Shown here piece by piece: positions 42,401-50,743 of a stretch of DNA of 64,000 bases. Both the position numbers and the translations under genes were made by a program. The notes beneath the pieces are model-generated. The model ran no database searches. It worked only from the letters and a program-made list of their open reading frames with translations, and was not told the DNA's origin. Within the stretch, counting starts at the first letter, position 1, and every line of letters starts with the position of its first letter. The DNA comes from Flavobacterium collinsii (GTDB lineage: Bacteria; Bacteroidota; Bacteroidia; Flavobacteriales; Flavobacteriaceae), in NCBI RefSeq assembly GCF_902804485.1, contig NZ_CADCST010000065.1, positions 62,001-126,000 on the forward strand. The letters are read 5' to 3'.

Positions 42401-42449
42401 AAGGTCCTGAGTTTTAAAGTGTGGAATGCACTTTGAAACTCAGGACCTT
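42401..42449 (+). terminator. Long hairpin terminator downstream of rho
   Basis: AAGGTCCTGAGTTT-AAAGTG (42401-42421) pairs with CACTTT-AAACTCAGGACCTT (42429-42449), about 20 bp of near-perfect stem, then AATTGTTTT. It ends the rho transcript and is preceded by AAGGTnCTnAG words of the local repeat family. Confidence 0.75.
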
Positions 42450-42532
42450 AATTGTTTTAATTTCTCAGTTAATTAATCGCTCGACTTTTAGATAACTCAG
42501 AATCTCCAAGAAAAATAATCCAATCCTTTTAC

Positions 42533-42546
42533 ATACCGATCGGTAT
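42533..42546. promoter_or_regulatory. TetR operator-like palindrome upstream of the tetR-type gene
   Basis: ATACCGATCGGTAT is a perfect 14-bp palindrome lying just upstream of a TATATTTG -7 element (42553-42560), inside the promoter of the regulator gene that starts at 42592. A near-identical site precedes the thioesterase gene at 43192-43205. Autorepression is likely. Confidence 0.8.
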
Positions 42547-42552
42547 TTTGAT

Positions 42553-42560
42553 TATATTTG
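42553..42560 (+). promoter_or_regulatory. -7 promoter element of the TetR-type gene
   Basis: TATATTTG matches TAnnTTTG exactly, 31 nt before the ATG; the operator palindrome occupies the spacer region, so a bound repressor would block RNA polymerase. Confidence 0.6.
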
Positions 42561-42591
42561 TTTTGAAAATATCTAATGAAAATGAAAAATT

Positions 42592-43173
42592 ATGAATACT
42601 TCTGAATTTATATTGGATAAAGTGGCTCCAATTTTCAACAAACAGGGATACATCGGTACCAGTCTGACAGATATAACCAATGCAACTGGCCTTACGAAAG
42701 GAGCTATTTATTGCAATTTTACAAATAAGGAAGATTTAGCACTGCAGTCGTTTCGGTTAAATGTCGACTTGGCAATAACACCTTTATTCAAACTTGTAGC
42801 AACTAAGAGCGGAAGTTTGGAGAAACTCTATGCTATAACAAATTATCAGAGAAGCTATTATGATTTAGTCAAGGACAGAGGGGGATGCCCTATGCTGCGG
42901 GTAGGAGTTGATACAAAATTTATCAATCCATTATTGTTTCAGACTGCTCAGAATTTATCTCAAAAGTTTATTGCCGGGCTGACGAATATTATCAGTGAAG
43001 GTATTGATAAAGAGGAGATTCTGCGAACTACGGATCCTTTAAAATATGCAAAAATAATGTTGTCTTTAATTGAAGGCAGCTCGCTTTTGGCTTTTACACA
43101 TAATGATGAGAGTTACATAACTACAGCAATGGACTTTATAGACAGTACAATAATTGATAAAATAAGGAAATAA
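42592..43173 (+). CDS. TetR/AcrR family transcriptional regulator
   Basis: The 193-residue protein has an N-terminal HTH (residues about 5-50): SEFILDKVAPIFNKQGYIGTS then LTDITNATGLTKGAIYCNF-TNKEDLAL, the classic TetR_N pattern. The C-terminal ligand-binding domain shows YYDLVKDRGGCPMLRVGVD, a common feature of the AcrR/YcdC-like group. It should repress by binding the ATACCGATCGGTAT site upstream of itself and the similar site upstream of the next gene. The inducer may be an acyl or fatty-acid-like molecule, since the neighbour is a thioesterase; that is inference. Confidence 0.92.
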   Translation: MNTSEFILDKVAPIFNKQGYIGTSLTDITNATGLTKGAIYCNFTNKEDLALQSFRLNVDLAITPLFKLVATKSGSLEKLYAITNYQRSYYDLVKDRGGCPMLRVGVDTKFINPLLFQTAQNLSQKFIAGLTNIISEGIDKEEILRTTDPLKYAKIMLSLIEGSSLLAFTHNDESYITTAMDFIDSTIIDKIRK

Positions 43174-43191
43174 AATTTTTTAACTCATCAG

Positions 43192-43205
43192 ATACCGATT
43201 GGTAT
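43192..43205. promoter_or_regulatory. Second TetR operator-like site, upstream of the thioesterase gene
   Basis: ATACCGATTGGTAT differs from the palindrome at 42533 in one base and lies 22 bp before the thioesterase ATG. Shared flank (ATACCGATyGGTATTT) supports recognition by the same regulator. Confidence 0.75.
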
Positions 43206-43226
43206 TTGATATAATAAATTCAAAGA

Positions 43227-43718
43227 ATGGAAAAAGTATTGAAAACAAAAAAGAAAATCAGATTTCAGGATTGTGATCCTTTTAATCATTTAAACAACGC
43301 AAAGTACCTGGAGTATTTTATTAATACCAGGGAGGATCAGATTGCTGAGCATTACAATTTGGATATCTTTAAATATCTTAGGGAAACAGGGCTTAGCTGG
43401 GTAGTGGCAACTAATCAAATTAGTTATATGCGTCCCGCTTTTACAATGGAAACGGTACTGATTGATTCGCAATTGGTTCAGTATAGCGATAATTTTCTGC
43501 TGGTTGAAATGAAAATGTGGAATGAAAATGAAACCGAATTAAAAGCCATTTTATGGATTAAGTTTTTTCATTACAATATTCAGAGCACAAAACGTGCCTC
43601 ACATTCTGATGATTTGATGAAACTATTCCAATCGGTTGTTGTGCCGGTTGAGCAATCTATTTTTGAGAATAGATGTTTGGAAATTGTTCAGAAATTAAAG
43701 TCAGGAGTACCCGCTTAA
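43227..43718 (+). CDS. Acyl-CoA thioesterase of the 4HBT (hotdog) superfamily
   Basis: The 163-residue protein begins KKIRFQDCDPFNHLNNAKYLEYF, the YbgC/FadM-type hotdog motif with the catalytic Asp in DCDPFNHLNN (near residue 17), followed by NQISYMRPAFTMETVLID and a strand LLVEMKMWNENETELKAILW. It hydrolyses acyl-CoA or acyl-ACP thioesters. The matching operator upstream places it in the TetR-controlled unit, suggesting a role in lipid or acyl detoxification. Substrate chain length is unknown. Confidence 0.9.
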   Translation: MEKVLKTKKKIRFQDCDPFNHLNNAKYLEYFINTREDQIAEHYNLDIFKYLRETGLSWVVATNQISYMRPAFTMETVLIDSQLVQYSDNFLLVEMKMWNENETELKAILWIKFFHYNIQSTKRASHSDDLMKLFQSVVVPVEQSIFENRCLEIVQKLKSGVPA

Positions 43719-43797
43719 ATAAGAAATCATTGGGATGGCTTATTTAAAAGTTGCTCTATGATGCAAGAATAATCTTTAAGTAATAGGAGAAATAAGT

Positions 43798-43825
43798 GAG
43801 GCTGTCTAAAAAGACAGCCTCCTAT
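43798..43825 (+). terminator. Terminator of the thioesterase gene
   Basis: GAGGCTGTCT (43798-43807) and AGACAGCCTC (43812-43821) form a perfect 10-bp stem around AAAA; a short AT-rich stretch follows. It lies about 80 bp after the stop. Confidence 0.7.
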
Positions 43826-43849
43826 TTATAAAATAAAGTGATAACTTAG

Positions 43850-43905
43850 TTTCTAAGCACCTAAAAAAATCTCAGAATCTTAGCATCTTAGTACCTCAGT
43901 GCCTT
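43850..43905. repeat. AAGGTnCTAAG-type repeat words
   Basis: The stretch up to the M28 peptidase stop reads, on the minus strand, as AAGGCACTGAGGTACTAAGA and similar words, related to the repeats at 37260-37480 and 42344-42400. No function is evident. Confidence 0.5.
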
Positions 43906-44926
43906 ATTTAATCGGTTTATCGACTACCGGTCTGTTCTCTCTATTGGCTAAGTCCCAAGCGATCGCGAATGCTAATTTTGTTCTTTTGGTCAAAGCGTCG
44001 TATTCTATTTTTTGAGGCTCATCTCCTTTTCCGTGATAGTCTTCGTGAACTCCATTAAAGAAGAAAACTGCCGGAATTCCGTATTTTGCAAAATTATAAT
44101 GATCAGAACGCTCATAAAAATGATTTGGATCTTTAGGGTCATTAAATTTAAAATCAAGATCTATTTTGGTGTATTTTTCGTTCTGAGCCACCACAATATT
44201 GTGTAAGTCGGTTGAGAGTCTGTCGGCCCCAATTACGTACACATAGTTGTTTGTTTTTGCATGATCAACATCACGACGGCCAATCATATCAATGTTGATA
44301 TCGGTAATGGTATTGGCAATTGGAAATAATGGATTTTCTGAATAATAGCGCGAACCATGCAAGCCATGTTCTTCACCTGTTACGTGTAGGAACAGGATAG
44401 AACGTTTTGGTCCGTGTCCGTCTTTTTTGGCTTTTGCAAATGCTTTTGCCATTTCTATGACAGCAACTGTTCCCGAACCATCATCATCGGCACCATTATA
44501 AATTTCGCCCTTTTTTATTCCAACGTGATCGTAATGTGCTGAAATTACCAAAACTTCATCAGGTTTTTCAGAACCTTCAATGTAAGCCCAGATGTTCTCT
44601 GAATCAGGTAAATTTTCGTTACGTCTGGCATTTAAGAAAGATGCAGGAATGTGCTGATAATAATCCGTTGCTCCTTTAGGAAACGAAATCCCACTTTTTT
44701 TGTATTGTTCGATCATGTAAAGACCTGCTTTCTTTTGTCCTTTGGATCCGGTTTCACGGCCTTCCATTTCATCTGAAGCGACCACATAAAGCATTGTTTT
44801 TAGATCTTTTTCTGAAATAAATTCAATGTATTTAGACGGATCTGAATTGTCTTTTGAGGTAACTGACTGTGTGTTTTTACAAGAAAATGCAGTACCAATT
44901 AATAACAGGATTATAATTTTTTTCAT
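43904..44926 (-). CDS. M28 family zinc aminopeptidase, lipoprotein
   Basis: The 340-residue protein starts with a lipoprotein signal (MKKIIILLLIGTAFSC, Cys 16). The M28 domain shows the two-zinc site and catalytic residues: VISAHYDHVGIKKG, YNGADDDGSGTVAVIEM, LHVTGEEHGLHGS (Glu pair), INIDMIGRRD and YERSDHYNFAKYGIPAVFF. It should release N-terminal residues from peptides at the inner or outer membrane face. It is followed by a DUF3667 gene transcribed in the same direction 7 bp upstream. Confidence 0.92.
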   Translation of the reverse strand: MKKIIILLLIGTAFSCKNTQSVTSKDNSDPSKYIEFISEKDLKTMLYVVASDEMEGRETGSKGQKKAGLYMIEQYKKSGISFPKGATDYYQHIPASFLNARRNENLPDSENIWAYIEGSEKPDEVLVISAHYDHVGIKKGEIYNGADDDGSGTVAVIEMAKAFAKAKKDGHGPKRSILFLHVTGEEHGLHGSRYYSENPLFPIANTITDINIDMIGRRDVDHAKTNNYVYVIGADRLSTDLHNIVVAQNEKYTKIDLDFKFNDPKDPNHFYERSDHYNFAKYGIPAVFFFNGVHEDYHGKGDEPQKIEYDALTKRTKLAFAIAWDLANRENRPVVDKPIK

Positions 44927-44933
44927 GTGTTGT

Positions 44934-45911
44934 TTAATGTAAATTGATAAAGGTATAGAAAACGTAAAAGATTAATAAGATTAGGATGAAAGTAAAATTT
45001 ATAAACAGTAATGCAATGCTTTTAAAAAAGGAAATCCATCTTGTCTCGCCATAAAAACGGTGATGCGCCGGAAAAAAATAATAAAACATCCAGAGACCTC
45101 CAAGGAAGTCGGTTATATCTGAAATCACAGCTATAGGACTATCTTCTCCAAATAATCCAACAAGTCTGCGAATTACAAACAAGATGAAGGTTACCAGAAG
45201 CAAAAACGAAAAATAGTGTAAAGTGAATATCCCATGATCAAAATAATACCATCTTTTTTTGTTGTGAAAAAGCCATAAAAAGAAAGCAAATAGTGGCATT
45301 ATGATAAACAGAACTTTAGGAATGTTGTGTACAAATGATTCTGTGAATTTGTTAATTAGTTCTTTTTTGGTATTGTGCTCCTTTACGTATTTTACTTTTT
45401 GAACTACCCAGTAGCTAAACGAGTCTAATTTTTTATCTTCAGGGGCATACTTTTGAACTGAATCTACTTCGTGGGTAAATTTATCAAAACCATCTCCGGG
45501 TTTTAAATCGTTAAGATTTCCTGTGAAAATGTTTTTTGGAGCTTCTTTCTTGTTGCTTACTTCTAGATTAAAATCAGCTGGAGTTTCCTCTGAATGACCA
45601 GGAAATAAAGCAATCATTAAAAAAGTAACAAAACTAATAAAGATGTATAAACGAACAGGCGCCAGATAGGATAGGCGTTTTCCCGAAAGATATTCTTTAG
45701 TTAAAGCAGAGGGTTTAAACAAAAGATTTTTGATCGTACGCCAAAAAGCATTTTCGTAATGTGTCAGATCTTCAAAAAAGTGAATAAACAAATGATGAAA
45801 TGTTTTTCGGGAATCAGTGTTTTCCTGTCCGCAATTGGGACAGAATTTTTGTTCAACAACGTGTCTGCAGTTTAGGCAGGTTTTGTCTTTTCTAATCGGA
45901 CTGTGTGACAT
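44934..45911 (-). CDS. DUF3667 family membrane protein with zinc-ribbon N-terminus
   Basis: From the ATG at 45911 the protein is 325 residues; the open frame also allows a start at 45968, but the inner start gives the expected order, beginning directly before the zinc ribbon KTCLNCRHVVEQKFCPNCGQ (two CxxC pairs). DUF3667 continues with HHLFIHFFEDLTHYENAFWR and LLFKPSALTKEYLSGKR, then about five membrane spans. Function is unknown. The gene ends 7 bp before the M28 peptidase start, so the two are co-transcribed. Confidence 0.82.
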   Translation of the reverse strand: MSHSPIRKDKTCLNCRHVVEQKFCPNCGQENTDSRKTFHHLFIHFFEDLTHYENAFWRTIKNLLFKPSALTKEYLSGKRLSYLAPVRLYIFISFVTFLMIALFPGHSEETPADFNLEVSNKKEAPKNIFTGNLNDLKPGDGFDKFTHEVDSVQKYAPEDKKLDSFSYWVVQKVKYVKEHNTKKELINKFTESFVHNIPKVLFIIMPLFAFFLWLFHNKKRWYYFDHGIFTLHYFSFLLLVTFILFVIRRLVGLFGEDSPIAVISDITDFLGGLWMFYYFFPAHHRFYGETRWISFFKSIALLFINFTFILILLIFYVFYTFINLH

Positions 45912-46057
45912 TGGGTATAAATTACTTTGGTTTGATTTTGGTTGTTGCTTTTTGCCCGTGGATGTCACGGATTTAAATGGGTTTATGTTGTTTTTTATGA
46001 TACGAATTTTACGTAGTATAAATTAATTTTAATCTGCTTAAATCTCTATGCTGTTGT

Positions 46058-46831
46058 TTATTTTTTTAATACTTCATTTAGGAAAAGCTGTAAATGCTCA
46101 AAAGATCTTTTTGCTGCAATAGCATTATAGGCCGCACCCTTTGAATTGTCATTTCCTGCTTCCGGATTTGTGAAAGAGTGTACGGCATTCGCATAATAAA
46201 TCATTTGCCAGTCGGCTTTTGAATCGCGCATTTCCTGCTGAAAAGCAGTGATTTCTTCTTTTGATTCATAAGGATCGTCGGCTCCATGACAAATCAGTAC
46301 TTTAGAGGTAATTGGTTCAATCTTTCTGGCAGCATCTCTGGCTAAACTTCCGTGGAATGAAACAACTCCTTTTAGGTTCAAATGTCCTCGGGCAGCTTCA
46401 AGAACCCCCGTTCCGCCAAAACAGTATCCTATGGCTACAATATTATCGGCATTAGCTCCGGATTTAACTAATTCCTGTAACGCTGCATTGATGCGTTTTT
46501 GGTATACTTCGTAATTCTTTTTGTAATATCCTGCCTGTTTTCCTGCTTCGGCAGTATTGGCCGGATAATTTCCTTCACCATAGATATCGGCAATGAAAAC
46601 ATTATAGCCTAGTTTCGCTAAGTTTTCTGCAATATCTTTAGAAGCTTTATCAATTCCAAGCCAGGCCGGAATAAGCAAAATACCCGGATTTTGAGTGCTT
46701 TTTTTAAGAGATTTTGCAAATAATCCATTTAAGACCTGAGAACCATCGTTATATTTTACAGCTTTTAGTTGCGCATTTATACCGTTAGAAAACAGTATGG
46801 TAGCAAATAGGAGAAGGGCCGAATTTTTCAT
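46058..46831 (-). CDS. Exported dienelactone-hydrolase family protein
   Basis: The 257-residue protein has a signal peptide (about 1-20, ending GINAQ) and an alpha/beta hydrolase domain with the DLH triad: nucleophile Cys in VAIGYCFGGTG (near 138), Asp in LICHGADDPYES and His in YANAVHSFTNPEAG. The Cys nucleophile is typical of dienelactone hydrolases, but exported Bacteroidota members are general carboxyesterases. Substrate unknown. Confidence 0.9.
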   Translation of the reverse strand: MKNSALLLFATILFSNGINAQLKAVKYNDGSQVLNGLFAKSLKKSTQNPGILLIPAWLGIDKASKDIAENLAKLGYNVFIADIYGEGNYPANTAEAGKQAGYYKKNYEVYQKRINAALQELVKSGANADNIVAIGYCFGGTGVLEAARGHLNLKGVVSFHGSLARDAARKIEPITSKVLICHGADDPYESKEEITAFQQEMRDSKADWQMIYYANAVHSFTNPEAGNDNSKGAAYNAIAAKRSFEHLQLFLNEVLKK

Positions 46832-46870
46832 AAGGGTACAATTTTTAACAAATATCAGAAATATTATGTT

Positions 46871-46908
46871 ACAAAAAAACCTCGGGATATATTTCTTCCG
46901 AGGTTTTC
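46871..46908 (-). terminator. Terminator of the penicillin acylase operon
   Basis: AAAACCTCGG (46876-46885) and CCGAGGTTTT (46898-46907) form a perfect 10-bp stem with a 12-nt loop; on the minus strand T residues follow, about 25 bp past the stop at 46934. Confidence 0.85.
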
Positions 46909-46933
46909 GCCTGTTGTTTTCTTACAATGAAAA

Positions 46934-49132
46934 TCATTCACCGGGATGATAGGTTTTCTCTGCATTTTTGATGACATCTTCCTTGTAAAATAAGACTTCT
47001 TTGAAGCTTCCTTTCTGGTACATTTCGCTTTGGTCGTTAAAGTGTCTGGATTTAGGATCTCCGCTATTACCTCCTGCCAATAGTGATTTTGCTTTTATTT
47101 TTGGGCCAAATTCTACAGCACAGACAAAACTGTTGCCATTGTAGCCATATCGTTTTTTAGAATCTTTTTGATAGCTGCTTTTAAAGGAAGGTAAGCTTCC
47201 CCATGAGCCCGGACCAAAAGCAATAGGTAAACTTGGCTGTGCATCGTCATATTTTAAATCGATGTCACCACTGGAACGCTGAAATCGGTTTATATCTCCC
47301 CAGGTCACTTTCCAGGTTCCCCATTTTGAGTTCAGTTCTTTTAAAACGGCCTGCAATTGTGGAAGCATTTGATTGGCAGTTGCATTTTTAGCAAATTTTT
47401 TGGTGTTTTCTACCTGATCCAATTCTCCTTCATCGACATAAGCTTTTAGTATTATTGGATCTAGTTTATAAGCCCATTCAACAGCTAATGCGGTTGCTAT
47501 CGAATTTTCTTTAGCATAATAATCCCAGTTTTTTAATATTGAAATCGCTTCGTTCAATTCTGCATATTCAGGATTCTTAGAGTTGTTGTTGTTGTTGTTT
47601 TCGAAAATGGTAATCAAAGACGGAATTAAGATTTCGAAAATTGACAATTTGGTATCGTATCCGTCTGCAATTACTTTGTCTAAAGTGTATTGATTGCCTT
47701 TGCTGAAAATTCTAACAGCATTTATTCCTCTAAAATTTTCTCCATCTGGCGCCATATATGGCAAGTAGTTTTGTTTTTTCGGACTGTTTTCTCCGGCAAC
47801 AGAATAAGGAGTTGAGTTGCAGTTTTGCAGCCAGCCATTTACGGGATTGTATAAATGAACGGTTTCGTTTACTTCGTGCAGGCCTTTCCATTGTGTAGCT
47901 GAAACCGAACCGTCAATTACTTTGGACCAATTGAGGTTTTTGTCTCTGATTGGAATAAAATTTCCGTGCCAGTAAGCAATGTTTCCTTTATCGTCTGCAT
48001 AAACGGTATTGTTGGAGGTATTGGCTTTCAAATCCATTGCTTTTTTGTAATCTTCAAAGCTAGCCGACTTGGTTCTGACCCAACTTTGGATTAAACTGGT
48101 CATCGAACGATTGTTTGATTTTAAGGAGATCCATTTCCCATCGCGTTTTGCCATGATCGGACCGTTATTGGTAAAGTAAGTTTTGAATTTTTTTGCAATT
48201 AATTTCCCGTTCTCAGTATAGTTTATCGTGATTTCTTTTTCAATAACGGGGATTAGTTTTTTATCGAATTCATAAAATAATTTGCCCTTTTTATCGATAA
48301 TCTTTTCGGCGTACATGTCGGCAACATCTACATTGGATGAGGTGTGCATCCATCCACAATGGTCGTTAAACCCCTGATAGACGAAAAACTGTCCCCAGGT
48401 TACCGCTCCGTAAACGTTTAGTCCCTCATCGCTTGTTACCTGTACTTCGGGTCTGAAGTAAAAGGTAGTATGTGGGTTTATGTATAATATAGCGTTACCG
48501 TTAGCTGTTTTTGATGGTGCAAAAGCAAAACCGTTAGAACCTGTCTGAACGTTTTTTTCTCTTTCTACATAAGCTACTTTGTCGGTATTACCGGAATAAA
48601 AAGCTTTTAATTCCCCAATGGTAAGATCGGCGGTACTTATGGCTCCGATACTTCCATCTGTCCAGAGTAGAGGGAACCAGGGCTCAAAATGGGTTAGTAG
48701 TGCCGGTTTTACTTCAGGATGTTTGTACAAATAAAAGTTGACGGCATCGGCATAACTGTTTAGTAATTTTTTGAGCCACAAAGGAGCTTTTTTATAATCG
48801 GCTTTTGCTTCTTCGGTATCTATTAAAAGTTTAATCTCTAAGTCATTGTATAAAACGGATTGTCCTTTTATTTCTGAAAGCCTGCCCAGCTTTTCAATGT
48901 AGTTCATTTCAATTCGTTTAAAATCATCTTCGCATTGGGCATAGAGTAATCCGAAAACCGCATCGGCATCTGTTTTTCCATAAACATGAGGAATACCCCA
49001 GTTGTCTCTGATGATAGTGACTTGCTGGGCTAGATTTTGAAGACGGATAACTTCTTTGGAATTGATTTTTTGTGCCGAAAGCTGAAAACTGATACAGAAA
49101 ATTATAGAGGCTAATTTTGGAATTTTAAGCAT
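46934..49132 (-). CDS. Penicillin acylase family amidohydrolase (Ntn), exported
   Basis: The 732-residue protein has a signal peptide (about 1-20, ending FQLSAQ). The N-terminal chain begins VTIIRDNWGIPHVYGKTDADAVFGLLYAQCED. The Ntn nucleophile Ser follows the autocleavage Gly in QTGSNGFAFAPSKTANG (Ser near residue 199), so the precursor should split into alpha and beta chains. Later motifs INPHTTFYF, WGQFFVYQGFNDHCGWMHTS and SPKKQN fit the family. It hydrolyses amide bonds of acylated amines, such as N-acyl homoserine lactones or penicillins; substrate unknown. It lies 2 bp after the cyanophycinase-like gene. Confidence 0.92.
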   Translation of the reverse strand: MLKIPKLASIIFCISFQLSAQKINSKEVIRLQNLAQQVTIIRDNWGIPHVYGKTDADAVFGLLYAQCEDDFKRIEMNYIEKLGRLSEIKGQSVLYNDLEIKLLIDTEEAKADYKKAPLWLKKLLNSYADAVNFYLYKHPEVKPALLTHFEPWFPLLWTDGSIGAISTADLTIGELKAFYSGNTDKVAYVEREKNVQTGSNGFAFAPSKTANGNAILYINPHTTFYFRPEVQVTSDEGLNVYGAVTWGQFFVYQGFNDHCGWMHTSSNVDVADMYAEKIIDKKGKLFYEFDKKLIPVIEKEITINYTENGKLIAKKFKTYFTNNGPIMAKRDGKWISLKSNNRSMTSLIQSWVRTKSASFEDYKKAMDLKANTSNNTVYADDKGNIAYWHGNFIPIRDKNLNWSKVIDGSVSATQWKGLHEVNETVHLYNPVNGWLQNCNSTPYSVAGENSPKKQNYLPYMAPDGENFRGINAVRIFSKGNQYTLDKVIADGYDTKLSIFEILIPSLITIFENNNNNNSKNPEYAELNEAISILKNWDYYAKENSIATALAVEWAYKLDPIILKAYVDEGELDQVENTKKFAKNATANQMLPQLQAVLKELNSKWGTWKVTWGDINRFQRSSGDIDLKYDDAQPSLPIAFGPGSWGSLPSFKSSYQKDSKKRYGYNGNSFVCAVEFGPKIKAKSLLAGGNSGDPKSRHFNDQSEMYQKGSFKEVLFYKEDVIKNAEKTYHPGE

Positions 49133-49134
49133 GC

Positions 49135-49998
49135 TTATTTGATATTAAATTTTTGTCCGGCGGTATAAATACTCATTTGTAGATTTTCAATCGAAATGAG
49201 ATTGTTGTTTTTAGATTTAAGGATTCCTTTCGGGTTTCTAACTACGATCACTTCGCTTTCGCCCGCAATTTCAATTTGATTGTTTCGAACGATGATGGCG
49301 GTACTTTCGTCAATTCCTATTCCGGTTAAGGCAGGGAATTCGACTAATGCAGAAAGCAATCGATTGTAACGATTTCTTTTTAAAAAGTGTTGGTCGATAA
49401 TAGCAGTTTTAAGTAATCCTAAGCCTTCAGCGGTTTCAAGATTGTCGTAACGGATGTTGTCAAAGGTTCCGGAATATTCCTTTTGAAGCTTCTGATTTCC
49501 GGTGATCATTTTCTCTGACATTACTGCAGCACCGGCGCTTGTTCCGGAAATTGTACTTCCATTTTCATACGCTTTTTGAATTGCCGTTTTGATCGGAGTA
49601 TTTTGAACTATATGCATAAAGCGTGTTTGATCTCCGCCACTGATAAAAATTAGTTTTGCTTTTTGCAATGAATCTGTTAATCTTTTATTTTGAGCTGTTT
49701 CTTTGTTGAAGTTGAGCATCACAATTGGGTGAGGCGTTAGTTTTACCATCTGCGTTTTGAAGAAAATAAACGAGCTGTCCGGTTCTTCGCTCGACATTGG
49801 GAGGACGACGATATAATCCTTTTTGGATAGATCGGCAACACTTAAAACCTGCTTCATTAAGGCATCAGACCGATCACCGCCTCCAATGATAAATAACTTT
49901 CCTTTTGGAGTTTGCGCTTGCAAGAGATTAGCTAGTAAAAGAAACAGGACCATACTGTATTTATTTGCAGGAAATCTAAAAAGAGATTGGTTTTTCAT
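49135..49998 (-). CDS. Peptidase S51 / cyanophycinase-like protein, exported
   Basis: The 287-residue protein has a signal peptide (about 1-28, ending LLQAQ). Catalytic-region motifs are FIIGGGDRSDALMKQVL, AKLIFISGGDQTRFM and SGTSAGAAVMSEKMI with the nucleophile Ser (near residue 154), followed by IDQHFLKRNRYNRL and GIGIDESTAIIV. Cyanophycinases release beta-Asp-Arg from cyanophycin; the related S51 dipeptidase cleaves alpha-aspartyl dipeptides. The pairing with an acylase gene indicates amide-bond scavenging in the periplasm. Confidence 0.9.
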   Translation of the reverse strand: MKNQSLFRFPANKYSMVLFLLLANLLQAQTPKGKLFIIGGGDRSDALMKQVLSVADLSKKDYIVVLPMSSEEPDSSFIFFKTQMVKLTPHPIVMLNFNKETAQNKRLTDSLQKAKLIFISGGDQTRFMHIVQNTPIKTAIQKAYENGSTISGTSAGAAVMSEKMITGNQKLQKEYSGTFDNIRYDNLETAEGLGLLKTAIIDQHFLKRNRYNRLLSALVEFPALTGIGIDESTAIIVRNNQIEIAGESEVIVVRNPKGILKSKNNNLISIENLQMSIYTAGQKFNIK

Positions 49999-50034
49999 AT
50001 CAGGAAGAATTGGTTAATTACGATGACCTAATTT

Positions 50035-50487
50035 CTACAAAGAAATATTTCGCTTAAAAGCACATCCTAACTCAATAATCGAATCGGTTTTGGCGATGCC
50101 AGGAATGCCGTCGATTTTTTCATACAGAATGCGGCGCATGTGTTCGTGATTTTTTGCAATAATTTTGATATAAAGTGTAAAAGATCCTGTTACATAATAA
50201 CATTCGGTAATTTCAGGAATTTCTTTTAATTCCTCAATAATTCGGTCAGAGTCGGAATCCTTATTTAGGGTGATTCCTGTGAAAGAAGCCCAATCGTAAC
50301 CTATGTTTTTTTCCTGGATAATAGGCTTGATGCCACCAATTACACCTTGCTCGATCATTCTGTTAATACGCTGATGCACCATAGTATTTGATATTTTCAA
50401 ATTAGCAGCAATAGCAGAAAAAGCCATTCTTCCGTCTTTTTCTAATTCTTTAATGATACTAATATCAAATTCGTCTAATATATCCAT
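50035..50487 (-). CDS. Lrp/AsnC family transcriptional regulator
   Basis: The 150-residue protein has an N-terminal HTH (about 5-50): DEFDISIIKELEKDGRMAFS then ISNTMVHQRINRMIEQGVIGG, and a RAM domain with FTGITLNKDSD, EIPEITECYYVTGSFTLYIKI and IDGIPGIAKTDSIIELG. Lrp-type regulators sense amino acids and often control a divergent catabolic gene. Here the divergent neighbour is rocD, so an arginine/ornithine-responsive control is plausible. Stand-alone minus-strand gene. Confidence 0.93.
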   Translation of the reverse strand: MDILDEFDISIIKELEKDGRMAFSAIAANLKISNTMVHQRINRMIEQGVIGGIKPIIQEKNIGYDWASFTGITLNKDSDSDRIIEELKEIPEITECYYVTGSFTLYIKIIAKNHEHMRRILYEKIDGIPGIAKTDSIIELGCAFKRNISL

Positions 50488-50743
50488 TCTTTTAAATTGT
50501 GTTAAAACTTAAATAGTACCCCAAATAATCGGTAGTACTTTTACATTTATAAAAGTAATTATTTTTTTCAATTAAAAGAGTTTAAAAAACGGACTTGTAA
50601 TAAGTGAAATTGATTTTTTTAAAACTAAAAATAATTGATTTTGACTTTTAAAATGATTTATAAAGTCAAAAAATAAGGTTTGTAGCCCGATAATGAATAA
50701 TTTTTAATACTTTTGTGCTTTCAAAAAAATAAAATAAAAGATC
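50488..50743. promoter_or_regulatory. Divergent lrp-rocD control region
   Basis: This 256-bp region contains a TACTTTTG -7 element (50708-50715) for rocD, 28 nt before its ATG, with TTTG 25 nt upstream, slightly wider than usual. Upstream is a 10-bp inverted repeat, TTTTGACTTT (50639-50648) with AAAGTCAAAA (50662-50671), spaced 13 bp, a candidate Lrp-family binding site. Confidence 0.55.
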
